The translations under genes were made by a program, and so were the position numbers. A stretch of DNA of 64,000 bases from Morchella semilibera. Its lineage: Eukaryota; Ascomycota; Pezizomycetes; Pezizales; Morchellaceae. This document shows positions 1-13,790 of this stretch, in pieces. Below the pieces are notes generated by a model. The model ran no database searches and had not been told where the DNA came from. It saw only the letters and a list, made by a program, of their open reading frames with translations. The number at the start of each line of letters is the position of its first letter. The stretch's first letter is position 1. Location: the NCBI GenBank assembly GCA_009192285.1, contig CM018607.1, positions 738,872 to 802,871 on the forward strand, in the 5' to 3' direction.

Positions 1-3000
1 ACTTGTTTCTCTGTAGACTGCTTTAGTAGCCGGTAGGTAACGTTAACGGAGCTCCGGAAAAACAGCAAATCCGCTCGTGAATACTTGGTAGTAGCCGGCC
101 CAATCAGGGCCTAGAGCTCCTAAAACCAAAAAAAACAATCTTCGCTAAAATGATACATATGCTTGCTGATTCTATGCGACCTCACCACGGGCACGATTTC
201 GATTCGTTGCACCCTCCCCCCCCTCTTCCCCCCTCCTCTCCCTTCGTTCTCCAGCTTTAACGCGGTGAAGAAGATGTGATGCATACAGAACTGGTAGTGT
301 AATATGTACTCAACAGTTTAGGTCAACCTCTGCATGCACGTCCACCCAGCCAACCCGAACCATGCGGTTCTATTATTACTGCAACCCAGAGCGTTGGCTC
401 GACCAGTAGTAACCCCTACCCACCATTGCAACTCCACCACAACCACCAACCAACCCTAGAACCGGCCGGCCGGCGGAGACTCGGGCCCATACCCCGTAAA
501 ATATATTAAGACGAAAACGATACCCCGGCCCCCACATTACCGAGAAAACAGCTGCGGTAAGAGGGGTGAGAAAAAACGACGTGAGTTCGCTCCCGAGCCC
601 TTGAATTGCCCAGGATCCTTGTTCCAAGGCCCCGTATGATGTATCTGATGTATCTTGGATGGCCTGGGGGTTGGGACGTGTCGAGGCAGGGACAAGAATA
701 TGATGTGAGAGCGAACACAAAACACATTTTTGCTAAATTCTCCCCAATGTGATAGGTGAATTTCTTAACACATAAGACACAGAAAGAAAAAGGAAAATAA
801 AAAGTAAAGAGTAAAAAAATACCAGTCTAGAATAGGAGTTGACACCTGCCTACCCGCCTTGACCCTAGAGGTTGGGAGGAAGGGGTGCGGGGGGGGGGGG
901 GGGGGGGGGCAGACAAGGCGTGAGATTAGACTCTCATTTCGACTTTGCGGTGGGCCTATACCTACATATACTTACATACATGTACACAAACGTGCACGTA
1001 TCCATCACCACAGTTACTGTAGGTATGTGACAGGTACAATTTGATCTGATATTTCATACCAGGTAGACCCTGATTTCAATAGTAAACCTCAGCACTAAGT
1101 GAATGTGAATATATATATATCTCGACAACAAAAATAGAAGTAGAGCGTGCGGAATATATATACATGAATTATAGAGCGCGGAAAGAAGCCTGATCATTGC
1201 ATTTAGACAGGCGCAACTCAGGTATAATATTTGTAATATCCCTTCCGGCCGGATGTTACATATGATAATGGAGGTACGTACGGCTGCAGTTCGATACAGA
1301 TGGCATGGTGAGCTTCCCAGCTTCACTGCGCCTCATGTGCAGATCAAAGATACTGCATAGGTGGGACTGGGCTCGCGAAAAGGCACTGTATTTTGATAGC
1401 TGTGGAGTATCTGTAAATTGTTTCCATGAAATAATTTTAAAATAAGGGGCTCACGAGTTTTGAATTGCGGAATGGCTGATCAAACGGTGCCGACGCCGTC
1501 CGGTGATGATCCGGTCCGAAAAGAAGATGAATAATAGCTTCTCGAGCGTCCTTACTTGGAAAGGATTGTGGTTGAGGTAGCTTCCCGCCTAGAGTCAAGG
1601 CAGGAGGACCGGGCCCGCCCCAGGAACACATCCCTCCACACCACCCAGTGTCTAGCGTCAGATGCATCATATCTGTCACTCTGGTTGGTAGGGTTGCTCA
1701 CAGCGAGAACCCCTTGAGGCAATCCAATTGGTCTATTCAGAGTCGGTCGTAACTCATCCCCTTCTAGACCCCACAAAGTATGCCTGAAACAGGCTTTGAT
1801 CCTCGTTTTTATACCATATCAGGAAAGGAGAAGGTACTCTTCGATTATGCGGGGTGGCTGCTGGGGTGCATAGTCTTCCCATCCCACTAGGAAGGTATCG
1901 AAGGGGGCAGCGTTTAGTTTTGACTCTCATGCTTGGATTTTGTCCGCTGGGACTCGAGGCTTTCAGGTACGAGACCCAATGTACGTGTACTTTCGCGGTA
2001 ATCTATAACCCCACAAGGCAATGTTATGGATCCAGACACCCCTTCGTAATGAAGTGGTAGGAATGAAGGTGATCAGATGGACTACGGTTGGGTGTCATTC
2101 GTAAACCCCTAAAAACCCATTTCTGTCTCGTGGTTATGTTAGGGGAAGAGTGGGGAAGAGTCGGTAGGAAAATACTCGTGAGAGATATAAGTGTAATTCC
2201 TATATGAAAGCTCTGCAGCTCTGGTATTTTCAACCCTTTCTTCAAATAGTCCCATCAACACAATAACTGATTTTTTTATTTGAACGTGCACCTAGAACGA
2301 TACACAGAATCGTGCAAGGTCTTATGACAAGAGTCCCTTTCAACGGTCCTGTAAATACCGTTGCCAATCTCGTTTACACCTGAGTTGCACTAGGCGAGGC
2401 GAGTCCGTATTTCGGTATTGATTCTCGTATAAGTCGTTCTACTCTACGTCTTTGCCCCTCACCCTCCAGTCATCATATCAATAAGGCGTTTCACCATCAC
2501 CATAGTGCCCACTCGGCGCTGTCTCACTATTCCCATTTGCTTCCTCCGGGAACTTGGTACCGACCCGAGGCTTCTTTCTCGGAAGCCGAACTAGCTAGTG
2601 CGGGGGAGGGCGTAACGGCTTTTGGCAGAGAGCCACGTGAATTGCTACTAGAACTTCGTTAGCGCACTATAACAAAGGATTTTGGGCGCTGATTAGGTTA
2701 GTATTTTAATATCTTCACAGTTATCGCTCTATTTGTATGAATCTCCATGATATGTCACGATAGTGCAGCAAAATCTGTGGCGGGGTATGATTCTCTATCT
2801 CGGGCTAATGACTTTCTGTCTCGAGAATATCCTTGACTGGTCATATGTACTCCATGAAAGCTTTTTTTTTCCCTTGCTTAGCTCCTTTGGTTTATCTATG
2901 CTAGTTCCTTCCTTCCCATCATCATGGGGTGTTGTGGTTCAGGTACAACGGAGACCTGTTTTTCCGTCCGTGTCTAAGAATCTCAGCTGTCTTGTTTGTG

Positions 3001-5035
3001 GGGACTAGCGAGCCGGCAGGGCCGGCCGGGGTGTTTATTTGGCCATGGATTGATACTGACCAGTGATCTAACCAGGGTTGGAGAGTAGAGTAAAGTGACA
3101 GGCAATAGCACCCACGCGGTATACGCCACCAGAGGAATTGGTATGTGGTTTTTGGAAGGCACGATGGTGTTGATTGCCCTCTATTTACTAACTGGGACGA
3201 GACGCATAGGCAGGAGGCACAGAAGTTAACTTGTCACTGACAGGTATTAATTAGTAAGAAGGGATATCTTTCCTAGCTATTGAGAAGAGGGTAGGTCAAT
3301 TGACATACGTTACATGGCCGATAGCAGAGAACTGGGGGCGCGGGATCTTCTGGCCGTGCCCACTCCTCTCATCTCAGAATAAGTGAGAGCGGAAAAATTC
3401 TCGACAAGGCTCCGGAATTCATAATCATAAAGTGTTTGAGTTGGGCATCCCGGTACTCTAGAGCGTGCCCGTCTGGGGTACATGCAGGGTTCGAGTTCGA
3501 CTCTTTTTTCGGTCAGAGAGGTGAAGTGAGGTCAGAAGTATCCTAACGCTGAAGGGAGAGTAAGGAGCAAAAAAGCAAGACTGAGAGAAAAAGGAATTGC
3601 ACAAAAAAAAAGCAAAGGTTGGGCAGACAAGACAGCCTTGCAGCAGCAAGTGAATTTGCTTCTTACGCGAGAAAAGCTGCAAATTTGTACCCCCGAACGT
3701 TCCGTCGGGTCGGACAGAGAAGGTGTGTTGTGTTCCTTTCCGTACCTTTTCGTCCCTTTTTTTTTTTTTTTTCATTTTTCATTTTTTCTCCCCACTTTTT
3801 CCTCTACTAGCAACTACATGTAGGCTTTCCTATCTTCTCTGTTCATCCGTTCCTTCTCTAAGTGCAAGGCCAAGGCGAGGGAGGCAAGCATCGAACGGCT
3901 TTGCATCTCAGTAGAACCTCCCTGCCACGATTCATGCACTCCCCCCCTACACGTGTGAATTCCTTACATCTGCATCCAGACACCCGTCCCATCCTATTCC
4001 TCACACCCCAGCACGCCCCGAACCCTAACCCATTTGTTACTGGGGGAGGTGGAGGTGAACTGGGGACCTGGTCAGGTCTAGCGTAACTGTCCCCACCCCA
4101 GGACAGGCACACCCCTCTTAGGTAGAGTAGGTACTCTTGTTTGAACTCACTCACTGTCGGTCTGTCTGCCTGGGGGAGGGGGGGGTGGTGGTGGTGGTGG
4201 TAGGGGGTTAAAATTGAGTGGTCGACATTACTCTAGGGAGCGCACGCATACATAGAGAGAGAGCGCGCCGACTGACTGATTATCCGTCTCAGCAGCAGTA
4301 GTATTTTTCTTTCTTCCCCGCTGTCGACGCCTCTTCCTTTGCTCTCACGGGTCTGCCACTAAATTATTTTTTTGGTTACCGTTACCGGCCTTACCGTTCA
4401 CGAGGGTAGTGGGATTTTTTTTTTTTAGATCGAGTGCTTGATTGCTCTTGATTGGGGTTGGACACATCGAGTGATTATCAGAGCAGCAAGCAGAAGCAGT
4501 AGTAGCAACACCACTACGAGAAAGAACGACGAGGGTCTTTACCACCTCTAGAGTACTACTCTCTACCATCGGTCACCAATTGCCGCCACCTTAATCTCTA
4601 CTAAATCCCCATTCGTTCCCCTCCCCCCCCCCCCCTTCCCTTGCTGCCGCTCCGCTCTTTCCCTACCCCCCCTCTCCCCACTCTTTAGAGGCTCTTTTTT
4701 GCTTGCTCCCCAGGTTGTTGAAGAATAAACTCCTCCCGCCCATCCCATCATCTGGAGAAGCATCACCCATCATCTTCCACCACTACCACCTCACACATAC
4801 TGCTTTAACTTACCCAGCAGCAGTTCATCTAAATCTGCTGATACAGTGGTATTCCTATTACGATCACGACTCCAGTAGTGGTCATAATCACCGTCGTCTT
4901 CCTTTTCTTCTTTTGGATATCAATCGACCCACTCTTCTCATTTCATCTGATATTTTATATCAGTCCGAAGACTAAAGTACTAACCAACATACACTTACTA
5001 CTACCCCTCAACTTCTCTATCGCTATCAATCACAA
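1..5035. other. Gene-poor spacer and long upstream region of xlnR
   Basis: I see no gene I can support in this stretch. Open frames are short, overlap one another on both strands and lack recognisable motifs. It holds a 21-base G run (889-909), a GGT microsatellite near 4186-4201, a poly-T/poly-C tract near 3757-3800, and pyrimidine-rich DNA from about 4600 to the xlnR start, as expected of a long fungal promoter and 5' UTR. Palindromes TACATGTA at 977 and CTACATGTAG at 3814 belong to a window-wide motif. One minus-strand frame (1552-1776) is compositionally protein-like but unidentified and not called. Confidence 0.6.
889..909. repeat. 21-base G homopolymer
   Basis: An uninterrupted run of 21 G. 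Runs of this length are prone to slippage and to sequencing or assembly length error, so its exact length should not be trusted. Confidence 0.9.
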
Positions 5036-8000
5036 ATGATGCTCTCACAAGCAATGCACCAGTACGCACCTAGTCCACACTTCCAGTCGCTACCTTCGTC
5101 GAACGGGGACGCCATGATGAACGATGGACCGGTGGGGATGTCGCACCAATCCTCTGTATCTTCATCGGCATCTTCTTCTCATAAATCATCCTCAAAACAG
5201 GCACGTTGCTACAATTACCACCATAGCCATAACCATCCCTACGATGTTGATGATGATGGTAGGATTAACAATGGGCAACAGATGAACCAGATAACGCCCG
5301 GCCCGATCCGGAGGAGGATTAGTAGGGCCTGCGACCAGTGTAACCAGCTCCGCACAAAATGTGACGGGGAAACTGCCGTGTCAGCATTGTGTCGGTGGGT
5401 ACCCCGGATCTCCCCGATTATTGCGTACTTTTTCTTTTTTTTTCCTTTGCTTTTTGGTGGGGGTGGAGGTGGTTGGTTTCGTTGACTGACAATGATTCAG
5501 ATTTCACACTCAAGTGCGAGTATGCGCGCGAGCGCAAGAAGCGAGGTAAAGCTTCTCGAAAGGACATCCAACAGCAGCAAGCCGCTGCTGCTGCGGCAGC
5601 CCAACAGATGGGAAACTCCTCCCCCACGGACATGCGCCGGGGGTCTTCCGAGCTGCCGCCGCCGCCCCGGCCCGGTAGTAGTAATGTCCGCAAGCAATCG
5701 TCGTCCGCGGCGAGCACTAGAACGTCTCTCGGTGACCTCCACGACATGTCGCAGCATCAGATGCACCACCACCACCTCCCACCACAGCAGCAACACCACC
5801 ACCACCATCTTCCAACTCCTGAATCCCCATCTCTGCAGCTTTCCCATGATGGCGTACCCTCAGGTATACCTATGCATTTCGATCGTATGTCTCCATTCCA
5901 GCATCAATCGCCGAACGGCGCTGGAGCGCCATCGCGAATAATGTCAGGGCAGTCGGCGCATGGAGGTATATCACAGCCAGCCTCTGCCACGGCGAATGGA
6001 TTTCCAGCGAACGAATTTGTGCTGTCGCCCCAGGGCCACCCGACCCACGCAATGAATTTTCCACAGAGTGCGGCATCACCATTGTCAGGGTTTTTGGGTG
6101 GGCACTCACCTGAGGATGGGTCGCCGTCATGGCTTTCTATGCCCTCACCACCAACACAGTCGTATTCCGCCGGTATAAGGTATCCGGTTTTACTACCGCT
6201 ATTGCCACACATAACGCAGGTAATCCCACCATTGCTTGCGTGTGACCTGCTAGATCTGTACTTTACGAACCCTACGACTGCGTTCTTCCAACCAGCATCC
6301 CCGTACGTTCTGACACATATTTTCCGGAAACGCTCCTTCCTCCACCCCCATAACCCACGGCAAACTTCGCCCGCTCTCCTCTGCGCCATGCTCTGGGTAG
6401 CTGCACAGACATGTGATGCCCCTTTCCTCGCTGCTTCCCCTGCTGCGCGAGGAAGAGTGTGCCAGAAGCTGCTTGAGATCTGTATTAGCCTCCTCCGGCC
6501 TCTCGTACATGTCAACTTGACCCAACCTGCGCCCCATGGACACCACGCCTCTGGTGAACCCGAGAATGGCTCCGCAGGTGTTGGCCTTGGGGGGCTTGGA
6601 GGCGCGCCCGGCGGCGGCCGGGAAGGTGTAGGTGCGGCAGGAACCCTGGATGATGTGCTCACATATGCGCACCTTGGGATTGTGATCTCAGCGAGTGAAT
6701 TTAAGAGCGCGTCGCTTCGGTGGTGGCACTCGGCATGGACGTTGGCGAGGGAATTGAAGCTAAACCGTGAACTTCCTACTGAGAGCCTGGTTGACCAGAT
6801 GGGCGAGGATGACATGGACGGGCACCACTCGCCATCTGATACTGGCCCTGGAAGTGTCCACTCACACCACACAGCCAGTAATGGCCGCATGTCTGTCAGT
6901 GAGGAGGACAAGGAGGAACGTAGGCGGACATGGTGGCTGCTCTATGTGGTAGATCGCCATCTTGCACTATGCTACAATCGACCTATTGCGCTCTTAGACG
7001 TAGAGTGCGAGAATCTTTACCTGCCTATGAACGATATCTCTTGGCAGAATGGAGATTTCTATACCCATGACCCCCACAATCTATACGCGCAACACCCCTC
7101 GTCTCCATCACATAATAGTTTAGCCCACCGCCGCATGGGGCCGTCGAACTTTGAGGTTACGGGAACAGGGTTATTTGAGTTTTTCTTACCGCTTATGACG
7201 ATTCTTGGGGAAGTAGTGGACCTCCACCATGCCAGGAATCGTCCTAAGTTTGGTGTGAGACAGACTGGCGCTGAGGGGACAGGTGCATTCGGCGGGGGCT
7301 ATGATGAGCTTGTTCAGCAGATCACTCAGCAGTTGGATACATATTCGCGCAGCTTGCAGGAGTTTGAAGCAGCCAGCACCAATTCGGCAATTAAGGAGCG
7401 AGGGGAAGGCGGGGTTAGTGAAGAGGGTGCCAAAGAGGGAAATAAGCAGCTCTCAGAGGCCGACATCCAGCTGAAGATTGTTGTGTCATACGGAACCCAT
7501 GTAATGCACGTACTCCACATACTTCTTTCTGGAAAGTGGGATCCCATTAGTATGCTTGACGATGATGACCTCTGGATCTCTTCACAGTCATTTATCAGCT
7601 CTACTGCACACGCTGTTTCGGCCGCTGAGGCCATCAGCAACATTCTCAAGTACGACCCGGATTTGAGCTTTATCCCGTACTTCTTTGGTATCTACCTGTT
7701 GCAGGGTAGCTTTTTACTTCTCCTGATCGCCGATAAACTGCAGGGCGAAGCATCAGAAGCTGTCGTCACCGCTTGTGAGACGATTGTTAGGGCCCATGAG
7801 GTTTGTGTAGTAACACTAAATACAGAGTACCAAGTACGTAGCCATCTCCTTCGCCCTCAAATCGGAAAATAAAAGCTTGTTTTCTAACATAATATCAGAG
7901 AAACTTCCGAAAGGTCATGCGAAGCGCGCTAAGTCAAGTACGCGGCCGAGGCGCACCAGAGGATATGGAAGAGCAGAAGCAGAAGAGACGCGAGGTGCTG

Positions 8001-8045
8001 CAACTTTACAGATGGTGCGGGGATGGAACCGGACTTGCGCTCTAA
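5036..8045 (+). CDS. xlnR: XlnR/Xyr1-type Zn2Cys6 transcription activator (frameshifted as written)
   Basis: Family role: nuclear activator of xylanase, cellulase and D-xylose catabolic genes, binding GGCTAA-type sites. Exons read 5036-5394, 5501-7833 and 7899-8045. Intron 1 (GTGGGT..TTCAG) splits the zinc cluster. Intron 2 (GTACGT..ATCAG, branch CTAAC) restores the family C-terminus, which ends GDGTGLAL. The cluster at residues about 99-123 is [27 protein letters not shown], then the family signature [13 protein letters not shown]. Poly-Ala/Gln/His linkers follow, then the fungal TF domain ([69 protein letters not shown]). The oddity is that [13 protein letters not shown] and KLPCQHC are in different frames, one extra G in the GGGG run at 5366-5369. 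Removing one base gives 945 residues, the usual length. Identity is confident; whether the locus is functional depends on that base. Confidence 0.93.
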
Positions 8046-11000
8046 AAGCAAAAGTGGATTCTATGCTTCATCGACTACTGCCAATACTATTTGACGAAAA
8101 TGGAAGAAGAGAGCGACAACGATACAACTGAAATGATTATCTGATATGTATAAAAGACGGAGTCGGGGCAACAAAGTAGCAGTACGAATCGAAAAAGGAT
8201 ACCCATGTTTTTTGTTTTGTTTTGTTAATGGCGTGAGTTAAGGAGTGCAATGGGGCGAAAAGAGAAGTAAAAAATATTGGTGTTTGTGTTAATTTGAGCC
8301 TCGGGGTAGATCTGGACATCTCCCTTTGAATCTTTTTTTTTCTCACGGTGTTCTTTTTTTTCTTTGCTTTTTTTAGGCGTTGCTTAACCGCAGGCTGCGT
8401 GTTCAGGCTGGTGCTGAAATGGGTGGCTTTGGGATTTTTTTGTTTTTCTCTCTTTCTTGACATTGACTTTACCTCTGACAGGGGGGGGGGGGGGTGAATT
8501 TAGCGGACGGTCATCGTTCTCTGATTTTTTCAATATCACTGTCTCGTTTTTCTTTATCAGGTTCAATTGGTTCACCCATCTCCTTTCTTACCTTCTACAA
8601 CTAAGCCCTTGATCCCTTCCGGAAAAGCTTCAAGACGCACTCAATTACATATTGTAGTCCCTAAAAACCACAATTTTTCTTCTTTATTTCTATCTATACA
8701 AGTACAGCCTTCTGCTACCTTTGATTAAATATAATACAATAGTTCAGGAAACAAAACAATTTCCAAAATGCGTATTCGCATTCGTTCATTTTATCACTGT
8801 CTTTTTTATCGTTATCCCTCGCTACGTCACCCGCAGCCAGAGTAGCGAGAACACCAGGGTCACATCGGGTGATCCCGTTGAATACTGAGGGGTGGTGCCC
8901 CGGTTTTGTTTTTTGTACCGGAATATCTTTAGACCGGGGGTACTTGACAGGCCAAACCCGTTTTATTTTTCTTCCAAACGCATATTCACATGGATTCATT
9001 TGCCTTCTCCGGACTCCGAACTTCGGGCTAAACCGACCCCCCCCCTTTCCTGCAGTCATTTCTACGTAGGAAAATGCGGTTTTTACTCGTAATCGATACA
9101 CCGATGTATGCTGTCGGTGAAGATCGCCGCGCCCAAAAGAAAAGAGAAAATGATTTCTGTGTTCCACAAAAAAGTAGGTACATACCATGTACAGCTGTAG
9201 GTACTTTATCTCTACTATAACCTAATATATCTTCTATGCACCGAGACCATCGAAATCGGGAGAAGCACTTCTTTATTTAGGGTATCGCAGGGGTTCAATT
9301 TTTCCGATGTTTTATTTTATTTTATTGTTTTTTATTTTTATTTTTGAGTCAGGAATTGATAGTACCTGGGATGAGGAGAAGAGGGTGGATACGGGGAGAG
9401 AGACGCCCAGCTTGCATCCTGATATCATATTGCGACGTTCGAGGTACCTACTCTATTTTACCCTCCATTCTACTTTACTTACCCCGCGCCCCACATCCTT
9501 CCCTCCCTCCACACCCCTTCAAAACAAAAAAACGTTTTGAAGTCGGTCAAGTCTTGCGGGGTGGGCGGCAGAGACAGCTAACCGAGCTGCAGTGTGTCGT
9601 GCAGGGTCTCGGGTGAATTGTCGCCGAAGACTCACTAGTCACAAAAGCAAGTTCTGTCGCGCATGACTAAACGACAGGGGATAAAAGCTAGTGCTATGGT
9701 CTAAGGCACTCCCGGTAAGAGTATCAAAGTTGCCTTTTTTTTCTAACTCAAATTAGAGCCAGGATAATAAGCCACGCTCTGGTATTATTCCTTTCCTGGT
9801 GCTTGGGATTTTTTTTGGTGATCCCCTATGTTCCATCCTAGTTGTGAATGTTGTCTCTCTCCGTTTTCCAACAGGATATATCCATGAAAAAAAAAAAAAA
9901 AAAATGCGAGACGACTCAGTGAGTTGTTAACCAAGGTTCCGATAGGCCCCCGATGCGATCATCAGGAAATACTCTAATGAGTGTAAAGAAAAGGAGCCTG
10001 TCTTCTAGAAAATACAGGAACCTCACCCGGAGTGAGACACTTCATTACTGGAGGATTTTATTACGTCTCACAATATCGCTTAGGATGGAGACAGTTCTGC
10101 CGACTAATTTCGGCTGCAACTGTTGCTACTAATCATCCAAATGAGGAACATTGTAATAATAACGAATCAACCCTAACCCACTCATCATTACATGTATGAA
10201 TCATTTTCACCTCCATCACAGTAGATACTGATTGATTGTTAGCCTGGGGAGAAGGCAGTTACCGATAAATGGGTTTGAGCTGCGCTGCTTGAGACTGTTT
10301 CGAGTCTGGACCTAATGGGTTGTACTCCCAAGAGTTTATAAATGATGCCGATTTCTCAACAAGGAGGCGAAACGACGGTTACCCTTCATTTGTACGAATC
10401 ATTTTCAGTGTATACTAGCAAAATACTAGGCTTCTGTTACCCTCAGTGACGTCATGATAGAATAAAAGGTTCATGTGCATGTAGCAGCTCCCGGACCCCT
10501 ATGGCAGCGTTATTGTCAACCATTAGTATCTGGGGAGGTGGACAGCGGGACAAACGTTTACCGGGTTTCGAGTCGTGCCGTCACGTGAAGCTAGGAGAAC
10601 AGGGGCTAGGTACTTATGTATTGTGTAGTGTATCTGCGAGTATGGGGATAGATCGACATGAGACCGGGAATATTAAGCTTACTTGGCTAAATAAAACGAT
10701 AGATCTTACAAACAGGGGAGTTAATTGGATGGATATCCAAAATCAAACCTCCAAAGCTGTCAAATTGAGAAGCTCAACTGTGGTTGAGGCCCGGTTGATG
10801 AAGTAAGGGGCATCCAGGCGTACCCCTCACTACATGTATGCATCTTCGCTTGTAGAAAATGTGACCAATTCCAAATTGGGCTTTTTAGGGAAAGTGTTTG
10901 AAATTCCGTTAAAAGAAAATGCATGCCAGTAAGTAGACGCCATTGGCTTGAAGATTACTGAGATGGTCATGGCTATATTCTTATGCCTGGCAGCTTAAGA

Positions 11001-12880
11001 ACATAACTTATTGTCCTACCCCATTATCAGCCTCGCTATCCTATTCCCCCAGTTAACGACGACCTCACTCCTTATTATCACTTACAGTACAGTGGATATT
11101 ACCCCTTTCGAATCCATAGAGATACGGTGCGAGATAGAATAGTAGCGATAGAAGCTTGAGCAAGTAGTAGATGAAATACAAAGGCGGGGCTAGGGTTTGA
11201 ACGTTTGTGAAAAAGGAATAAGGATCTCTAGTTGTTTGGCGTAAGATGTATCGGGGAGATGGCAGGAGCCCATAATTATAAGTTATTCGTACCTCCTCTT
11301 AGTCCCCTGGCCCGAGTATACTTTTGAGATATTATAACGTGCGTGTGCGTGCACTAGATCATAGTTCGCCCAGAGATATGATTAGGCTCTCAAAACCACC
11401 GGCCATAAAGCCAACAAAATGTGGTTTAAATATGCAAAGATGCAATGATATATGTAGTTTTAGAGAGTGGGTTTTGAAGTTGTAAGTGAGAAGATTCTTC
11501 TTCTAAATCCCCCAAACCGTAGTTCTGAAGCTTAGTCCAAACAGTAAAATAATCTCCAGATTACATTCTAGGACAAAACTGTATTTAATCCCTGTAATTA
11601 AATTAGTCTTGATCTTAACTTAAGGCCAAATTAATTCGGGCAGACGCGGAGGATCAAGAGGAAGTGCGGATGACGACATGTTTGAATTGTCCTATCTGGC
11701 GTGATATCTAGATCTAGGAAGGGAGAAAGAGAGAGAAATAAAACCTATGCTACGTAGAGTAGGAGTACTCGAGTAGCAGGTACGTGTGGAGGTTTGCGCC
11801 CAGTCATCGTCCCGTGTTCCCGCTCAAGAGTTGATAATAGATATACATTGTATGTTGCCATCGGCGTACCCTTAATTACATAAGCTTAGACTAGAACTCT
11901 CGGGATAAGCCAAGAGAGGGTAACAGACCCAAATTATGATAGACTAGACCCGATAGTCTCGTCCCCACTAACCTCTACTCCAACCCTCCAACCAGACTTT
12001 CTCCATATTTTTCTATACTCCCGTTATTCTCACCGACTACCACTACTCCCGCCACAATCCATCATCCTATCCGCCATCCATCAACCACCATCGTTTTCTT
12101 TCACCGGTGGTCGGGTTCCCATCAATAACAAAATTTTCACTGATTCCGCTAACTACACTCTTACTGAGCCTTAAATACCGCCCCACGTCTGCTGCCACTT
12201 CACTAATCGATACTTCATACACTGTGCACCAGGTAGTCACTTCTTGTGAAAAGAACATACCGCAAGTACGAATTTCCCCTGCAATCTATAGCAGGCCCTA
12301 TTGCCGCGGAGCGCGGCCTATATCCAGGCTTCGCCACCTCTCTTTTTCAAGAATGTCAAACAGTACATCCTGATACGTCACCCAGGCCGCCACCAAGCGG
12401 AGGATGCTACTCCATCAGATTGCGTTGAAACAATGCTTCTAATGTGATAATTACCACAAAGTTCTCTGAGATAGCTCAGAAGAAACTCTACTTATTGGAT
12501 TCGCCCCACTTGATGCTTTGATTTCCGAATGCCGAAATTACTACTTGTCTTTTTTATATGATAGTCATAGATTATCACTCGACATATCTCGTCATTATCA
12601 GGTGGGAATTGGTTCAAGGATAACGATATCAATAATGCCAACCCTAGAGTAAATCTAAAACACTACGATGGCTCTTTTTCATACAAACTGGAGAGGCTAC
12701 TCGCATCATCAGATGGATCATTTCCTGTAGCCAGTCAGTGTTGAGGAAGCACACGTCCGCTCGGTCCACCTTGGGTAAGGACAACGGATCGTCTGACTTA
12801 TAAAAATTACCTGCACAAGACCATAGTCTCTTAATTGGGACGCTTATTTACTTTTCCCGAGGTAAAGCCCACGAAAGTAC
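8046..12880. other. Intergenic, no supported gene
   Basis: I find no recognisable gene. Features are low-complexity tracts: T-rich runs at 8330-8380, poly-G near 8481-8494, T/A-rich DNA at 9309-9350, and 18 A at about 9886-9903. A short near-duplicate pair at 8768-8795 and 8976-9003 makes the minus frame 8715-9188 look repetitive. TACATGTA palindromes occur at 10189 and 10831. A plus frame at 10501-10806 is open for 101 residues but has no motif, signal peptide or splice context that I can support. Confidence 0.55.
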
Positions 12881-13790
12881 GGCTCGGTAAGAACGAGTGA
12901 CTGCACATGACGAAGGCGTTCATGCATGGCCACTCAGCAAGGACAAGGGAGATAAGCGTTTCCGCGCTTCTGGATATAGGGTGAAGGAAGTCCTACATTT
13001 CGGTGTGAAAATGAGATACTCTACGGCCCGCGTATCAATCACAAAAAGAATTAGTGCCTTGGGCGATCGACAGCCTGCTTTGTAGGGGATTTTAATCCGG
13101 CTTCTGCCAACACAGTTTCGAAATGGAATAATACGGGGTTGGGCCTAAGCTCAAGTTTCAATGACCGCATCATGGGTGGCGAGGGTAGACAAAGACACTC
13201 TTAAGTGGTCAGGGAAGCCTGTAGGGTCTAACACATAGTCTTCGCTGCTGAAACCAAAATATCAAGCTATTAATGCATGATGAATACGTACACCAACTAT
13301 ATATCAGGCATGTTTGCAGTATCGCAAAAGTCTCAACCTATAGACACTAAACCCCACCCGGTACATTGATGAACAATATCCAGTAGCTGCAAACAATGCT
13401 AGAGAGCGGTGGGGTTCGTCCTGGTATGGAGCCAAACAGGGACCGATTCCAAAATAAGGACAGGAGGGTTATATTTCGAAGTTAAAATATTGGCTACATT
13501 AATGGTGCCACATGGAGTTGAAATAAGCGTAACTCAACTACTATAAAATTTGACAAGACCGAAGTCATCCTACAGAGAAATGGGCATCCATGGATTACAA
13601 AAATTGAAAGGGAAGCTGGTTACAGAATGGAACAGAGCCGATCCTAAGAACAAACCCAGTATAAGTATCGACAGAAGAGCACTCAGAGAAGGGGACGATA
13701 CTTATTATTTAGATATTCAACTAGAAATAGGAAGAGAAAACACATCTACTACAAGGGACGGAAATAAAAGGCGGAACCACTGAACTAGAT
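12881..13790 (+). other. Possible degenerate LINE-like retroelement fragments
   Basis: Two short stretches resemble LINE proteins. At about 13082-13204 one frame reads VGDFNPASANTVSKWNN, like the GDFN motif of the apurinic endonuclease domain. At about 13525-13630 another frame reads TTIKFDKTEVILQR, like the F-x-K-TE segment that follows the reverse-transcriptase catalytic site. Frames differ, stops intervene and the spacing is far shorter than in an intact element, so at best this is a decayed, internally deleted copy. It could also be chance. Confidence 0.18.

Noticed and set aside
5904-6911. Long (335-codon) minus-strand frame opposite xlnR
   Set aside because: A shadow frame of a GC-rich coding exon; no start context, motif or splice support, while the plus-strand frame matches a known family.
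8715-9188. 157-codon minus-strand frame
   Set aside because: No recognisable motif; two short near-duplicates in it explain part of its apparent structure, and the opposite strand is also open.
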